Assembly (NCBI GenBank): GCA_947496185.1
Contig: CANMCD010000001.1
Span: 283,792-347,791 of the forward strand
DNA: 64,000 nucleotides
Source: an uncultured Tenacibaculum sp.
Lineage (GTDB): Bacteria > Bacteroidota > Bacteroidia > Flavobacteriales > Flavobacteriaceae
Direction: 5' to 3'
The notes beneath the pieces are model-generated. The model searched no databases, had not been told where the DNA came from, and saw nothing but the letters and a program-made list of their open reading frames with translations. A program made the position numbers and the translations under genes. Shown here piece after piece: positions 54,789 through 62,675 of the stretch; the stretch's first letter is position 1, and each line of letters begins with the position of its first letter.

Positions 54789-56048
54789 TTATTTGTTTAA
54801 AATTAGTTGTTTGTTGTTATAAATACCATAGGCTTTTCCTTTTAAATCTTTATCAAGGAAAGCACTGTTCTTTGAAGTAGAAAGGATGTTACTTTCAGAA
54901 AAAGTATAGGTGCTCTCTGGGTCAAATAGTGTTAAACAAGCTTTTTTACCCGTTTCAATAGAAAAAGAGTCTAAACCAAAACGTTTTCTAGGATTCTTTG
55001 ATAGGCAGTTTACTATGGTGGCTAAACTGAGTACAGAATGTAATGCACCACAAGCACTTTCTAATCCAATGGTTCCGTCTTTTGCGGTAGAAAACTCTAC
55101 TTTTTTATGCTCAATGTCAATAGGGTTATGATCGGTTGTGATGATGTCAATTACGCCGTCTTCCAATCCTTTTATAAGTGCTTTAGCATCGTTATCCGTT
55201 CGTAACGGAGGAGAAACTTTTTTATTCCCATCAAAGTCTTTAAGCTCTTCATCAGTCAAAAATAAATGATGTATGGAAACACTACACGAAACATCAAGGC
55301 CTTTTTTCTTAGCATCTCTGATAAGTGCTACTGATTTTTCTGTTGAAATGGTAGGGATGTGTAGTTTTCCTCCCGTATATTCAAGAATAAAAAGATCCCT
55401 AGCGATTTGAATTTCTTCTGCCATGGCAGGAATTCCTTTTAGCCCTAAAAGGGTACTATTTATGCCTTCATGAGCGACTCCTTCTCCTGCAATTGCTTTG
55501 TTTTTAGGGAAACTCATAACCAAACCGTCAAAATTTTGTGCATAAAGTAGCGATATTTTAAGCAAATTGTCATTTTCAACAGGCTTGTTGTAGTCACCAA
55601 AAGCAATGGCACCTGCTTGTTTCATATCGTATAATTCAGCCATTTCTACCCCCTTACTTTGTTGTGTTAAAGCACCGATAGGGTGTAGGTTTGTAGCAAA
55701 TTCTTTTGCTTTATTAATCATAAATGCTACAGCAGCTTTGTTTTCCGTTATAGGCTGTGTATTTGCGTTCACAGCAATGTCGGTAAATCCACTTTTGGCC
55801 GCAACTGTTAAACCGTGTTGGATTGTTTCTCGTTCCTCGAAACCAGGCTCACCAAGGGAAACACTGGTGTCAAACCACCCTGTGGATACATGTAGATGAT
55901 CTAATGAAACTACTTCATAAGTATCTTCTGTTGGAATATGATCTTCGATTTTGGTAATGATACCATCGGTAATTAGAATGTCTTTTACTTGATTGTTAAA
56001 CGGACTTGAAGTATCTATAATAGTAGCAGATTTCAGTAACGTAATCAT
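54789..56048 (-). CDS. Dihydroorotase-family protein with degenerate metal motif
   Basis: A 419-residue amidohydrolase-fold protein of the class I dihydroorotase type. The barrel start that normally reads D-x-H-x-H-x-R-E-P-G is D-T-S-V-S-L-G-E-P-G at residue 60, so both metal-binding histidines are replaced by Ser (62 and 64) and the substrate-binding Arg by Gly. Later elements remain (P-P-L-R-T near 289, I-T-T-D-H-N-P near 309, G-L-E-S-A-C-G-A near 330). Bacteroidota commonly carry such a version; it may be a non-catalytic partner or have another activity. It overlaps the BatA gene by four bases. Confidence 0.85.
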   Translation of the reverse strand: MITLLKSATIIDTSSPFNNQVKDILITDGIITKIEDHIPTEDTYEVVSLDHLHVSTGWFDTSVSLGEPGFEERETIQHGLTVAAKSGFTDIAVNANTQPITENKAAVAFMINKAKEFATNLHPIGALTQQSKGVEMAELYDMKQAGAIAFGDYNKPVENDNLLKISLLYAQNFDGLVMSFPKNKAIAGEGVAHEGINSTLLGLKGIPAMAEEIQIARDLFILEYTGGKLHIPTISTEKSVALIRDAKKKGLDVSCSVSIHHLFLTDEELKDFDGNKKVSPPLRTDNDAKALIKGLEDGVIDIITTDHNPIDIEHKKVEFSTAKDGTIGLESACGALHSVLSLATIVNCLSKNPRKRFGLDSFSIETGKKACLTLFDPESTYTFSESNILSTSKNSAFLDKDLKGKAYGIYNNKQLILNK

Positions 56049-57991
56049 GACTTGAAGAATTTTAAAATAAAAATTTCAAGGAGCAAAGATACAATGGATA
56101 GTATTAAAAACCATTTCCAGAGCCATTGAACTTCATTTTTTTTATGAATCGCTTTGAAAGTTTCTTCAACTGACGAAGATATTTCAACGTTTTCCTCTTT
56201 ATTTATTAGCTTTTCTAGATCTAAATATTGTAGCAAACTTTCTTTATTTGAATAATTAAATGCAAGGGGTTTTAAGGTGTCTTTTTCTTGTGTAATAAAT
56301 GAAAAACCTGCTTTTTTTGGGGTGTCTTCCGTGGTGATGCGAATTTTATTTTGATACAATTGTTGAAGTGGAATAAAAGAACTAGTATGGTTCTGTATAG
56401 AAAAAACCTCGCGTTGCCCCGTGGTTGTTTTAATATCAATAAAGTTTTTTCTCCCAATGGTGTAATATAGTTTTGAAAGTTGTAAGCTTTGTTTTCCCAT
56501 TTGATAGAAGACAGGTACTACCAGTGGCGAGTTTATAAAATTACTATTCTTTTTATCTAAAGAAGATGCTACCCAAAAAACAGTTCCTTTATCAAGTTTA
56601 ATTTCAGAGACAAAAGGTGTTTTGTCTTCAAAAGATAACATACTTGTAGCCTTTTTGAAGGGAGTAGCATAAAAACTACGAACACTAGGGTATTGGAAAT
56701 TACGGATTTTCTTTTCAAAAACCCCTTTGAAGACAGGGTGATTGAAATGAATCTCAGAAATCTTAAGACTGTCTTCACGTACCCCATCAATTTTTTCTAA
56801 TGCCAATTTTTGGAAGAACGAATTATAAGTGTTAAGATCACTTTTAGCATTCGGAATCATTGCAATGTTTCCTCCTTTTTTTATAAAATCGATAAGACTT
56901 GATATTAATGTTTTTGGTAGTGTTTTAATATCATTTATTAGAATAAGATGCTGTTTGGGAATATCATTATAATTAATGTTTTGAACACTAGTTTGTTTAA
57001 AATTAAACTCATCTTTGGTGTAAATTCGTGCTAAAAAACTAGACGTTTCTTCAATAGCCATAACATTTATTTTTTCTTGCGTAGAAAAAACAAAATAAAA
57101 AGAGTTGTCAAAGGAGAAGCTATCGTTAAAATTCAACATTATCTTTCCTAAAAACAAAGAAGGTTTTATGATGGTAAAGCGAATGGCTTTTGTTGTGTTT
57201 TCTTCAATACTAAAAGTTTGCTTGTTGATTAGTTTTTCATTGTTATGTAAAGAAACAGGGACATTGTTTTTTGCAGGTCCTTGATTTTTTACGAAAAATT
57301 GAATGTCAAAACTTTCAATACCAGATTCTTGAATAGTTATACTGTCAATTGATAAATTATCTTCTAATTCAGGTGTTAATTGGATAAAAGAAGTGGGGTG
57401 CTTGATGTCTTTTATGTCTTCGATAGAAACATTTTGAAAATCTGAAATAATAATGTTTTTCGTATTTGCCGGCTGTTTAGTGTTTTCCGTGGCTATTTTC
57501 AGTAAGACATCTCTGATGCTTTTTTTCTTTGACGTATTTTTTACTTGTAGTAATACTTCTTTTAACTCCGCTTCAGATTTATCCTTGATAAAAATATCAT
57601 TGGTTTGTAAGGTATAACTTGCTTCTTTGGATAGGTTGTCAATTAATTCATGTGCGGCTGTTTGTAGTAAGTCTCCTTTTTCTCCTTGTGAATTGGTACT
57701 TAATGAGTTGTCTAGGTATATTGCGTAATGCGGTAACTCATTTGTTTTTTTATCACTAAAATAAGGTTGTGCAAAAGCAAGAATGATAAAAGTAAATAAT
57801 AGCATACGGGTTGTTAACAATAACCACTTTTTTATTCGTGAACTTTTTCGGGTTTGAATGACTAATTTTTGTAAAAAAGCCACGTTGGTAAAAGGTGTTT
57901 TTACAAAACGTTGTAAGTGAAAAAGGTGCACTATAATTGGAATTGCCAACAGTGCCATAAAATACAAGACTTCAGGATGTTTAAACTGCAT
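56045..57991 (-). CDS. BatA-domain membrane protein
   Basis: About 648 residues from the ATG at 57991; the in-frame ATG at 58030 adds 13 unlikely residues. The N-terminal two-TM BatA module is clear: F-K-H-P-E-V-L-Y-F-M-A-L-L-A-I-P-I-I-V-H-L-F at the start, R-K-S-S-R-I-K-K-W-L-L-L-T-T-R next to the second TM, then a vWA-like domain and a large periplasmic region, and a C-terminal TM segment with a K-F-F-K-S end. Such proteins are widespread in Bacteroidota near pyrC-like genes; their function is unclear (the name aerotolerance is historical). It is translationally coupled to the dihydroorotase-like gene. Confidence 0.87.
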   Translation of the reverse strand: MQFKHPEVLYFMALLAIPIIVHLFHLQRFVKTPFTNVAFLQKLVIQTRKSSRIKKWLLLTTRMLLFTFIILAFAQPYFSDKKTNELPHYAIYLDNSLSTNSQGEKGDLLQTAAHELIDNLSKEASYTLQTNDIFIKDKSEAELKEVLLQVKNTSKKKSIRDVLLKIATENTKQPANTKNIIISDFQNVSIEDIKDIKHPTSFIQLTPELEDNLSIDSITIQESGIESFDIQFFVKNQGPAKNNVPVSLHNNEKLINKQTFSIEENTTKAIRFTIIKPSLFLGKIMLNFNDSFSFDNSFYFVFSTQEKINVMAIEETSSFLARIYTKDEFNFKQTSVQNINYNDIPKQHLILINDIKTLPKTLISSLIDFIKKGGNIAMIPNAKSDLNTYNSFFQKLALEKIDGVREDSLKISEIHFNHPVFKGVFEKKIRNFQYPSVRSFYATPFKKATSMLSFEDKTPFVSEIKLDKGTVFWVASSLDKKNSNFINSPLVVPVFYQMGKQSLQLSKLYYTIGRKNFIDIKTTTGQREVFSIQNHTSSFIPLQQLYQNKIRITTEDTPKKAGFSFITQEKDTLKPLAFNYSNKESLLQYLDLEKLINKEENVEISSSVEETFKAIHKKNEVQWLWKWFLILSIVSLLLEIFILKFFKS

Positions 57992-58190
57992 ATTTTTTAA
58001 AAAAACAGTTGTAAAAATAATTAAAATCATGATGAAACCCGAATTATGTATTAAAAAATCTAAAAAGGTTAGATATTATAATTAATTTAACGATTGCCGA
58101 GCAGGTATGAGTGGCTAAATTTACTATTTTTGGTAGGTTTAAAACTTCCAAAAATATAGCAGCGTATTGTAAGTAGGCTGGAATAACTGT

Positions 58191-59786
58191 ATGAAAATAA
58201 AAAAACTACCTTTTAAGGATACGGGATTTTTCTCCAATACAATCATAGATTATTTAGGAGAAGAGGCAACTATAACCCCATTTTGTCAACAATTTCCATC
58301 GATTGATAGCTTTAAAGCGCAGATCGAGTTAAAAACAAATGTTGATATATCTTCAAGAAAGGTATTAGTAGACGTTTTAAAGAAACAGTATAAAAATATA
58401 CCAACGAGTAGTGTCACCCAAGAGAATATTGATGCGTTACTTTCTGAGCGTACATTTACTATAGTTACGGGACATCAATTGAATTTATTTTCAGGCCCTT
58501 TATATTTTTTATATAAAATTATTTCTACAATAAACTTGTGCGAAGAATTATCAGAAAAAATACCTGATAAACACTTTGTGCCTGTGTACTGGATGGCTAG
58601 TGAAGATCATGACTTTGAGGAAATTAATTTTTTTAATTTTAAAGGAAAGAAAGTACAATGGAATACGCACCAAACAGGTGGGGTAGGAAGGTTTAAAACT
58701 GAAGGCTTGGCAGAGGTCTTAGCGTTGTTTTCTAAACATTTAGGTGCTTCTAAAAATGCTAAATATTTGATTGAATTGTTTAGGAAAGCTTATTTGGAAC
58801 ACAGTGATTTGGCTTCAGCGACTCGGTATTTAGCTAATGAATTGTTTGGTGAGTACGGGTTAGTGATTGTTGATGCTGATGAAGTGGCTTTAAAACAATT
58901 ATTTGTACCGCAGATACTGAGGGAACTTAAAGAACAAGTAGCCTATAAACAGGTAATAGAAACCAATAAAAAACTTGAAAAACACTATAAAATACAAGTA
59001 AACCCTAGAGAAATAAATTTATTCTACTTAACGGATAATATAAGAGAAAGAATTGTTTTAGAAGATGGGATGTATAAAGTTATCAATACCGAAATTTCTT
59101 GGGATTGGGAGGCTTTGAAAAAGCATGTGAAAGAACACCCTGAGCGTTTTTCTCCCAATGTAATTTTTAGACCCCTTTATCAGGAAACAATATTGCCAAA
59201 TTTAGGGTATATTGGAGGTGGAGGAGAATTGGCCTATTGGTTTCAATTGAAAAGTTTTTTTGATAAGGTAGGAGTGCCTTTCCCTCTGCTAATATTAAGG
59301 AATTCAGTACAAGTAATTTCTGAGAAACAAGAAAATAAGCTGTATAGAATGGATATCGATATGCAAACACTTTTTAAGAAGAAAAACAATCTTATTAAAG
59401 AGAAGGTAATTGAAAATGCTGCGGTGTCAATGAATTTCGATGCGTATAAACAACAATTAAATGAGCGGTTTAAAAAATTAAAAGAAACAGCTAAAAAAAC
59501 AGATGTCTCTTTTATTGGGGCAGTAAATGCGCAAGAAAAAAAGCAGCTGAAAGGAATTGAGAAGTTAGAAAAACGTTTATTACGTGCCGAAAAACGAAGA
59601 CAGGAAGATTTGGTTACACGAATTTCGTTACTTCACGAAGAGATATTTCCTAATCAAGGATTGGAAGAACGTCAACGTAATTTTTCTGAGTATTATTTGG
59701 CTTATGGTCGTAATTTTATTGAATATTTAAAAGGAAATTTATATCCGTTAGAAGGAAGATTTACAGTACTTGTCTTAGCATCATAA
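58191..59786 (+). CDS. bshC: Bacillithiol biosynthesis cysteine-adding enzyme BshC
   Basis: A 531-residue cytoplasmic enzyme that is thought to join cysteine to GlcN-malate in the last step of bacillithiol synthesis. Family hallmarks: G-H-Q-L-N-L-F-S-G-P-L-Y-F-L-Y-K near residue 97, P-V-Y-W-M-A-S-E-D-H-D-F-E-E near 134, the F-R-P-L-Y-Q-E-T-I-L-P-N-L-G-Y-I-G-G-G-G-E-L block near 325 and a helical C-terminal coiled-coil region (~400-490). The length is as expected. It is a single-gene unit on the plus strand ended by a terminator; bshA and bshB are not in the window. Confidence 0.95.
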   Translation: MKIKKLPFKDTGFFSNTIIDYLGEEATITPFCQQFPSIDSFKAQIELKTNVDISSRKVLVDVLKKQYKNIPTSSVTQENIDALLSERTFTIVTGHQLNLFSGPLYFLYKIISTINLCEELSEKIPDKHFVPVYWMASEDHDFEEINFFNFKGKKVQWNTHQTGGVGRFKTEGLAEVLALFSKHLGASKNAKYLIELFRKAYLEHSDLASATRYLANELFGEYGLVIVDADEVALKQLFVPQILRELKEQVAYKQVIETNKKLEKHYKIQVNPREINLFYLTDNIRERIVLEDGMYKVINTEISWDWEALKKHVKEHPERFSPNVIFRPLYQETILPNLGYIGGGGELAYWFQLKSFFDKVGVPFPLLILRNSVQVISEKQENKLYRMDIDMQTLFKKKNNLIKEKVIENAAVSMNFDAYKQQLNERFKKLKETAKKTDVSFIGAVNAQEKKQLKGIEKLEKRLLRAEKRRQEDLVTRISLLHEEIFPNQGLEERQRNFSEYYLAYGRNFIEYLKGNLYPLEGRFTVLVLAS

Positions 59787-59810
59787 TTAAATATTGGACA
59801 TAAAGATTCA

Positions 59811-59854
59811 AAAAAAACAAGCTGTTTATTTGTTTGTTAACAACTTGTTTTTTT
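59811..59854. terminator. Terminator between bshC and the NTF2-like lipoprotein gene
   Basis: Arms AAAAAAACAAG/CTTGTTTTTTT separated by a 22-base loop that can pair further (CTGTT...AACA). It lies between convergent genes and can work both ways. Confidence 0.6.
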
Positions 59855-59871
59855 AGGTATTTATTATTGAT

Positions 59872-60768
59872 TTAATATTGTTTTAATACTTGAAATTCAT
59901 CATAGGTTAATACCCATTTTCCTTTTTTCTTTTCCCATTTTTCTTGATAAATTTTGCCTTCACAAATATTCATGCTCCATAGCGATGATAGAATTGCACT
60001 ATTTTCGGTAGTTGCTTTAAACGTTGGGTTGTGATACGTTAGGTTTTTTGCTCCATTTTTAATGAGTTTTTCCCAAAAGTCTTGAATTCTTTTTTGATTA
60101 TGAATTGAAGCAAAAGGGAGAGCATTCATTGAAGCATTTACTGCATAGTCATTACCACAAACCGCAGCATCTCCTCTGTTAAATCCTTGAGTCCAAGCGA
60201 TAGATGCGTTAATAATTTCTTCTAAAACAATATGGCTAGCTATAGGATTGGTTGGGTTATCTTTTGGATTTTCAAATTGTTCCAAAACTTGAAAGTTATC
60301 ATAGGTTAATACCCATTTTCCATTTTTCTTTTCCCATTTTTCTTGGAAAATAATTCCGCTACCAACATTCATACTCCAAAGAGCCGAAAGGAAAGCCGTT
60401 TTTTCGTCGACTACTTCAATACTTACATTTGTATAAATTAAATTAGTAGCTCCTGACTCTATAAAAGGTGTCCAAAATTCTGAAATTTCATTGCTTCCTT
60501 TTTTAACGCCAAAAGGTATAGCGCTCATTATAGCATTGGTATCGTAACCTGCTACGCAAGCTTCTGCATTTCCTTTGTTAAAATTTTCGATCCACTCTTT
60601 ACTTGCAGCTAAAACTTCTAAAGCTGTTTTGTGGTGTGCTGTAGGGGAATGTTCTTGATATGATTGCGATATAGAAATGGCTTCATCGTGTGCTTTTGAA
60701 TTTTCTTTACACGAAGAAAAATTTATTGCTATAAATACTATGAAAAGTGTAATTTTAATAATGTTCAT
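59872..60768 (-). CDS. Lipoprotein with two tandem NTF2-like (SnoaL/DUF4440) domains
   Basis: A 298-residue lipoprotein, lipobox F-S-S-C near residue 20. Two copies of an NTF2-like domain follow, at about 47-165 and 190-298. Both contain F-N-K/R-G-N/D-A...C, S-A/M-N-A-x-P-F, S-L-W-S-M-N and a nearly identical end, E-K-W-E-K-K-x-G-K-W-V-L-T-Y-D. The second copy ends with a matching F-Q-V-L-K-Q-Y. The duplication is visible in DNA as well. NTF2-like domains bind small ligands or act as enzymes, and here the protein sits outside the cytoplasm. It lies directly behind a Crp/Fnr regulator gene, suggesting control by it. Confidence 0.82.
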   Translation of the reverse strand: MNIIKITLFIVFIAINFSSCKENSKAHDEAISISQSYQEHSPTAHHKTALEVLAASKEWIENFNKGNAEACVAGYDTNAIMSAIPFGVKKGSNEISEFWTPFIESGATNLIYTNVSIEVVDEKTAFLSALWSMNVGSGIIFQEKWEKKNGKWVLTYDNFQVLEQFENPKDNPTNPIASHIVLEEIINASIAWTQGFNRGDAAVCGNDYAVNASMNALPFASIHNQKRIQDFWEKLIKNGAKNLTYHNPTFKATTENSAILSSLWSMNICEGKIYQEKWEKKKGKWVLTYDEFQVLKQY

Positions 60769-60793
60769 TGTGAAATAGTTTACTTGTGAATTA

Positions 60794-60840
60794 CAAAGGT
60801 AAGTTGCATCAAGAAGTTATACCTGTACCTTTTGTCACAA
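60794..60840 (-). promoter_or_regulatory. Candidate promoter and palindrome between Crp-like and NTF2-like genes
   Basis: On the minus strand TACCTTTG (60794-60801) fits TAnnTTTG, 25 bp upstream of the lipoprotein ATG. Upstream of it TTGTSACAA (60832-60840) is a short inverted repeat with one central base, a plausible half of a regulator site. The minus-33 element is poor. Confidence 0.35.
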
Positions 60841-60844
60841 GTCA

Positions 60845-61459
60845 CTATTTAAAAAGAGTAATTTCTTTTTGTCCAAGGATGAGTTTATTGTTTTTTTCTA
60901 ACGTTTTTAGTAGTCTGGAGATGACTTCTCTTGTTGTACCTAATTCTCTAGCTAATTCTTGGTGTGATTTTTTTACAACATTATCAATGGCTTTAGAAAC
61001 TAAATAATCAAACAAACGATCTTTAAGTGGTTGAAATGCTAATATTGAATATTGATGAATCAAATGATTATAACTTTCTCTATAGGTGCGTAGGGTGAAA
61101 TTGTTCCATGATTTATATGTAAAGTTCCATTCTTTTACCAATCGTACAGGAATATTTAAAATGACTGTATCCTCCATACTAACAGCATTGACATTGCTTT
61201 TGCAATCTTCAAAACAAGCAGAAAGCGATAAGGTACAAGTTTCCATACTATCTAGGTAGTAAATTAAAATTTCCCTGTCTTCATTGGTTTGATAAACTCT
61301 TACCCGTCCTTCCAGTACAATTTTTAATACTTTTATGTACTGATTTTCTTTTATTATAAGTGCTCCTTTTTTATGCTGAGTTATTGTTGAGTTCTCATAC
61401 AGTTTTGTTTGAAGCGCTGGTTCATTAATTTGAAACTTTTTAATAAAATTAGCTAACAT
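60845..61459 (-). CDS. Crp/Fnr family transcriptional regulator
   Basis: A 204-residue regulator: cyclic-nucleotide-binding-like beta-roll at ~15-120 (I-I-K-E-N-Q, V-L-E-G-R-V-R-V-Y), dimer helix and a C-terminal winged helix-turn-helix (H-Q-E-L-A-R-E-L-G-T-T-R-E-V-I-S-R-L-L-K near 165-185). Three cysteines in C-T-L-S-L-S-A-C-F-E-D-C (~75-86) might bind a cofactor or sense redox state, but this is not the Fnr N-terminal cluster. It probably controls the adjacent NTF2-like lipoprotein gene and possibly the cupin gene, both on the same strand. Confidence 0.88.
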   Translation of the reverse strand: MLANFIKKFQINEPALQTKLYENSTITQHKKGALIIKENQYIKVLKIVLEGRVRVYQTNEDREILIYYLDSMETCTLSLSACFEDCKSNVNAVSMEDTVILNIPVRLVKEWNFTYKSWNNFTLRTYRESYNHLIHQYSILAFQPLKDRLFDYLVSKAIDNVVKKSHQELARELGTTREVISRLLKTLEKNNKLILGQKEITLFK

Positions 61460-61526
61460 TGTTTTTTTAAAAAATTACGATTCCTTTATGATATTCCCCC
61501 TTTTTAAAGGAGCTTTACGTTAACTG

Positions 61527-62060
61527 TTAATTTTTAACAAAGCTAACCCCGTATTTATTTGCAATATCGCTGATTTCTTTACGAGAAAGCTGTTGTTTTT
61601 TTGAGGTTTCTGCAATCTCATCAAAGAACTTTTCAAAACCTCCAGGGGTTATTGTATTCATTGTTATTCCTGTAATTGTATCGGTGTTGATGAATCGGTG
61701 AGGAATACCTCTAGGTAACCGTATAAAATCTCCTGTTTTAGCTTTTATTTTTTCTTTACCGCAGACAAATGTATAATTGCCTTTTAGTACATAGAATAAT
61801 TCGTCTTCATTTTTATGGATATGCATTGGTGGTCCTCCCTCTGGAGGTGTTTCTGTAATAATGACTGCATAAGCTCCATTGCTTTGTTGACTAATAATTT
61901 TACCTGTTATTTTTACTCCTAAGACATTCCAAGTTTTTCCTTCTTTTGAGGAAACAAGTACTGGAGTTTGTGTTTTTTGTGGTGTATTATTTGAAGTTTT
62001 TTTACAATTAAAAAATAGTATAACTGTAAAAAGCGTTATTGTAAGAAGGTTTTTTTTCAT
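61527..62060 (-). CDS. Cupin-domain lipoprotein
   Basis: About 177 residues from the ATG at 62060, which directly precedes a lipoprotein signal (F-F-N-C); the in-frame ATG at 62129 would put 23 unlikely residues in front. The cupin core is P-P-M-H-I-H-K-N-E-D-E-L-F-Y-V-L-K-G and P-R-G-I-P-H-R-F, with histidines and Glu for metal binding. The T-P-G-G-F-E-K-F-F ending is common in this cupin group, often annotated as quercetinase-like or 'cupin domain protein'. Location at the surface or in the periplasm is inferred from the lipobox. Substrate unknown. Confidence 0.85.
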   Translation of the reverse strand: MKKNLLTITLFTVILFFNCKKTSNNTPQKTQTPVLVSSKEGKTWNVLGVKITGKIISQQSNGAYAVIITETPPEGGPPMHIHKNEDELFYVLKGNYTFVCGKEKIKAKTGDFIRLPRGIPHRFINTDTITGITMNTITPGGFEKFFDEIAETSKKQQLSRKEISDIANKYGVSFVKN

Positions 62061-62121
62061 GGTTTTAAGATTATTTTTTAGTGAATGTTTGTTCTCGTAT
62101 ATATATTGCCGTTTTGAATGA

Positions 62122-62472
62122 TTACCCAATTTTAGTACCGTTTTTGATTTTTCGTTCAGGAGTTAATAGGGTGACTTCATGTTCATTACCTAGACCACCT
62201 AAGATAAGACATTCACTCATCATGTTGGCAATTTGCTTCTTAGGAAAGTTTACTACAGCAACAACTTGTTTGCCAATTAATTCGTGAGGTTCGTATAACT
62301 TGGTTACTTGTGCAGATGTTTTTTTAATACCTAGTGCACCAAAGTCTATTTGTATTTTATAAGCAGGATTTCTTACTTCATGAAAAACTTCGGCACTAAT
62401 TACGGTGCCAATTCTCATGTCTACTTTGGCAAAATCATTCCAAGTAATGTGTGTGTTGGTTTTTTCGGTCAT
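62122..62472 (-). CDS. csaA: CsaA-like tRNA-binding protein / export chaperone
   Basis: A 116-residue OB-fold protein of the tRNA-binding (Tyr-/Met-RS C-terminal) type. Visible motifs: F-A-K-V-D-M-R-I-G-T-V near the start, A-Y-K-I-Q-I-D-F-G, V-A-V-V-N-F-P-K-K-Q-I-A near residue 72 and S-E-C-L-I-L-G near 86. The length is as expected for CsaA/YgjH. In Bacillus CsaA is reported as a chaperone in protein export; the tRNA-binding role is also possible. It lies 61 bp upstream of the cupin lipoprotein gene. Confidence 0.92.
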   Translation of the reverse strand: MTEKTNTHITWNDFAKVDMRIGTVISAEVFHEVRNPAYKIQIDFGALGIKKTSAQVTKLYEPHELIGKQVVAVVNFPKKQIANMMSECLILGGLGNEHEVTLLTPERKIKNGTKIG

Positions 62473-62675
62473 TTTTAATACAGTTTAGTAATGTTTTTAT
62501 TGGCAGAAGATACTCAAAAATAAAAAAATGAGGGAGTTTTTCGATTGTAAATTGGTAAAAGCATACTCAATTAAAGTACGATTAAATCAAAAATTTGTGC
62601 GTTTATAGAATAATGATAACAAGGATGTGTAAAAAGTTAGATTTTTAACATATAAGAAAAAATAAAGCTAAAAAT

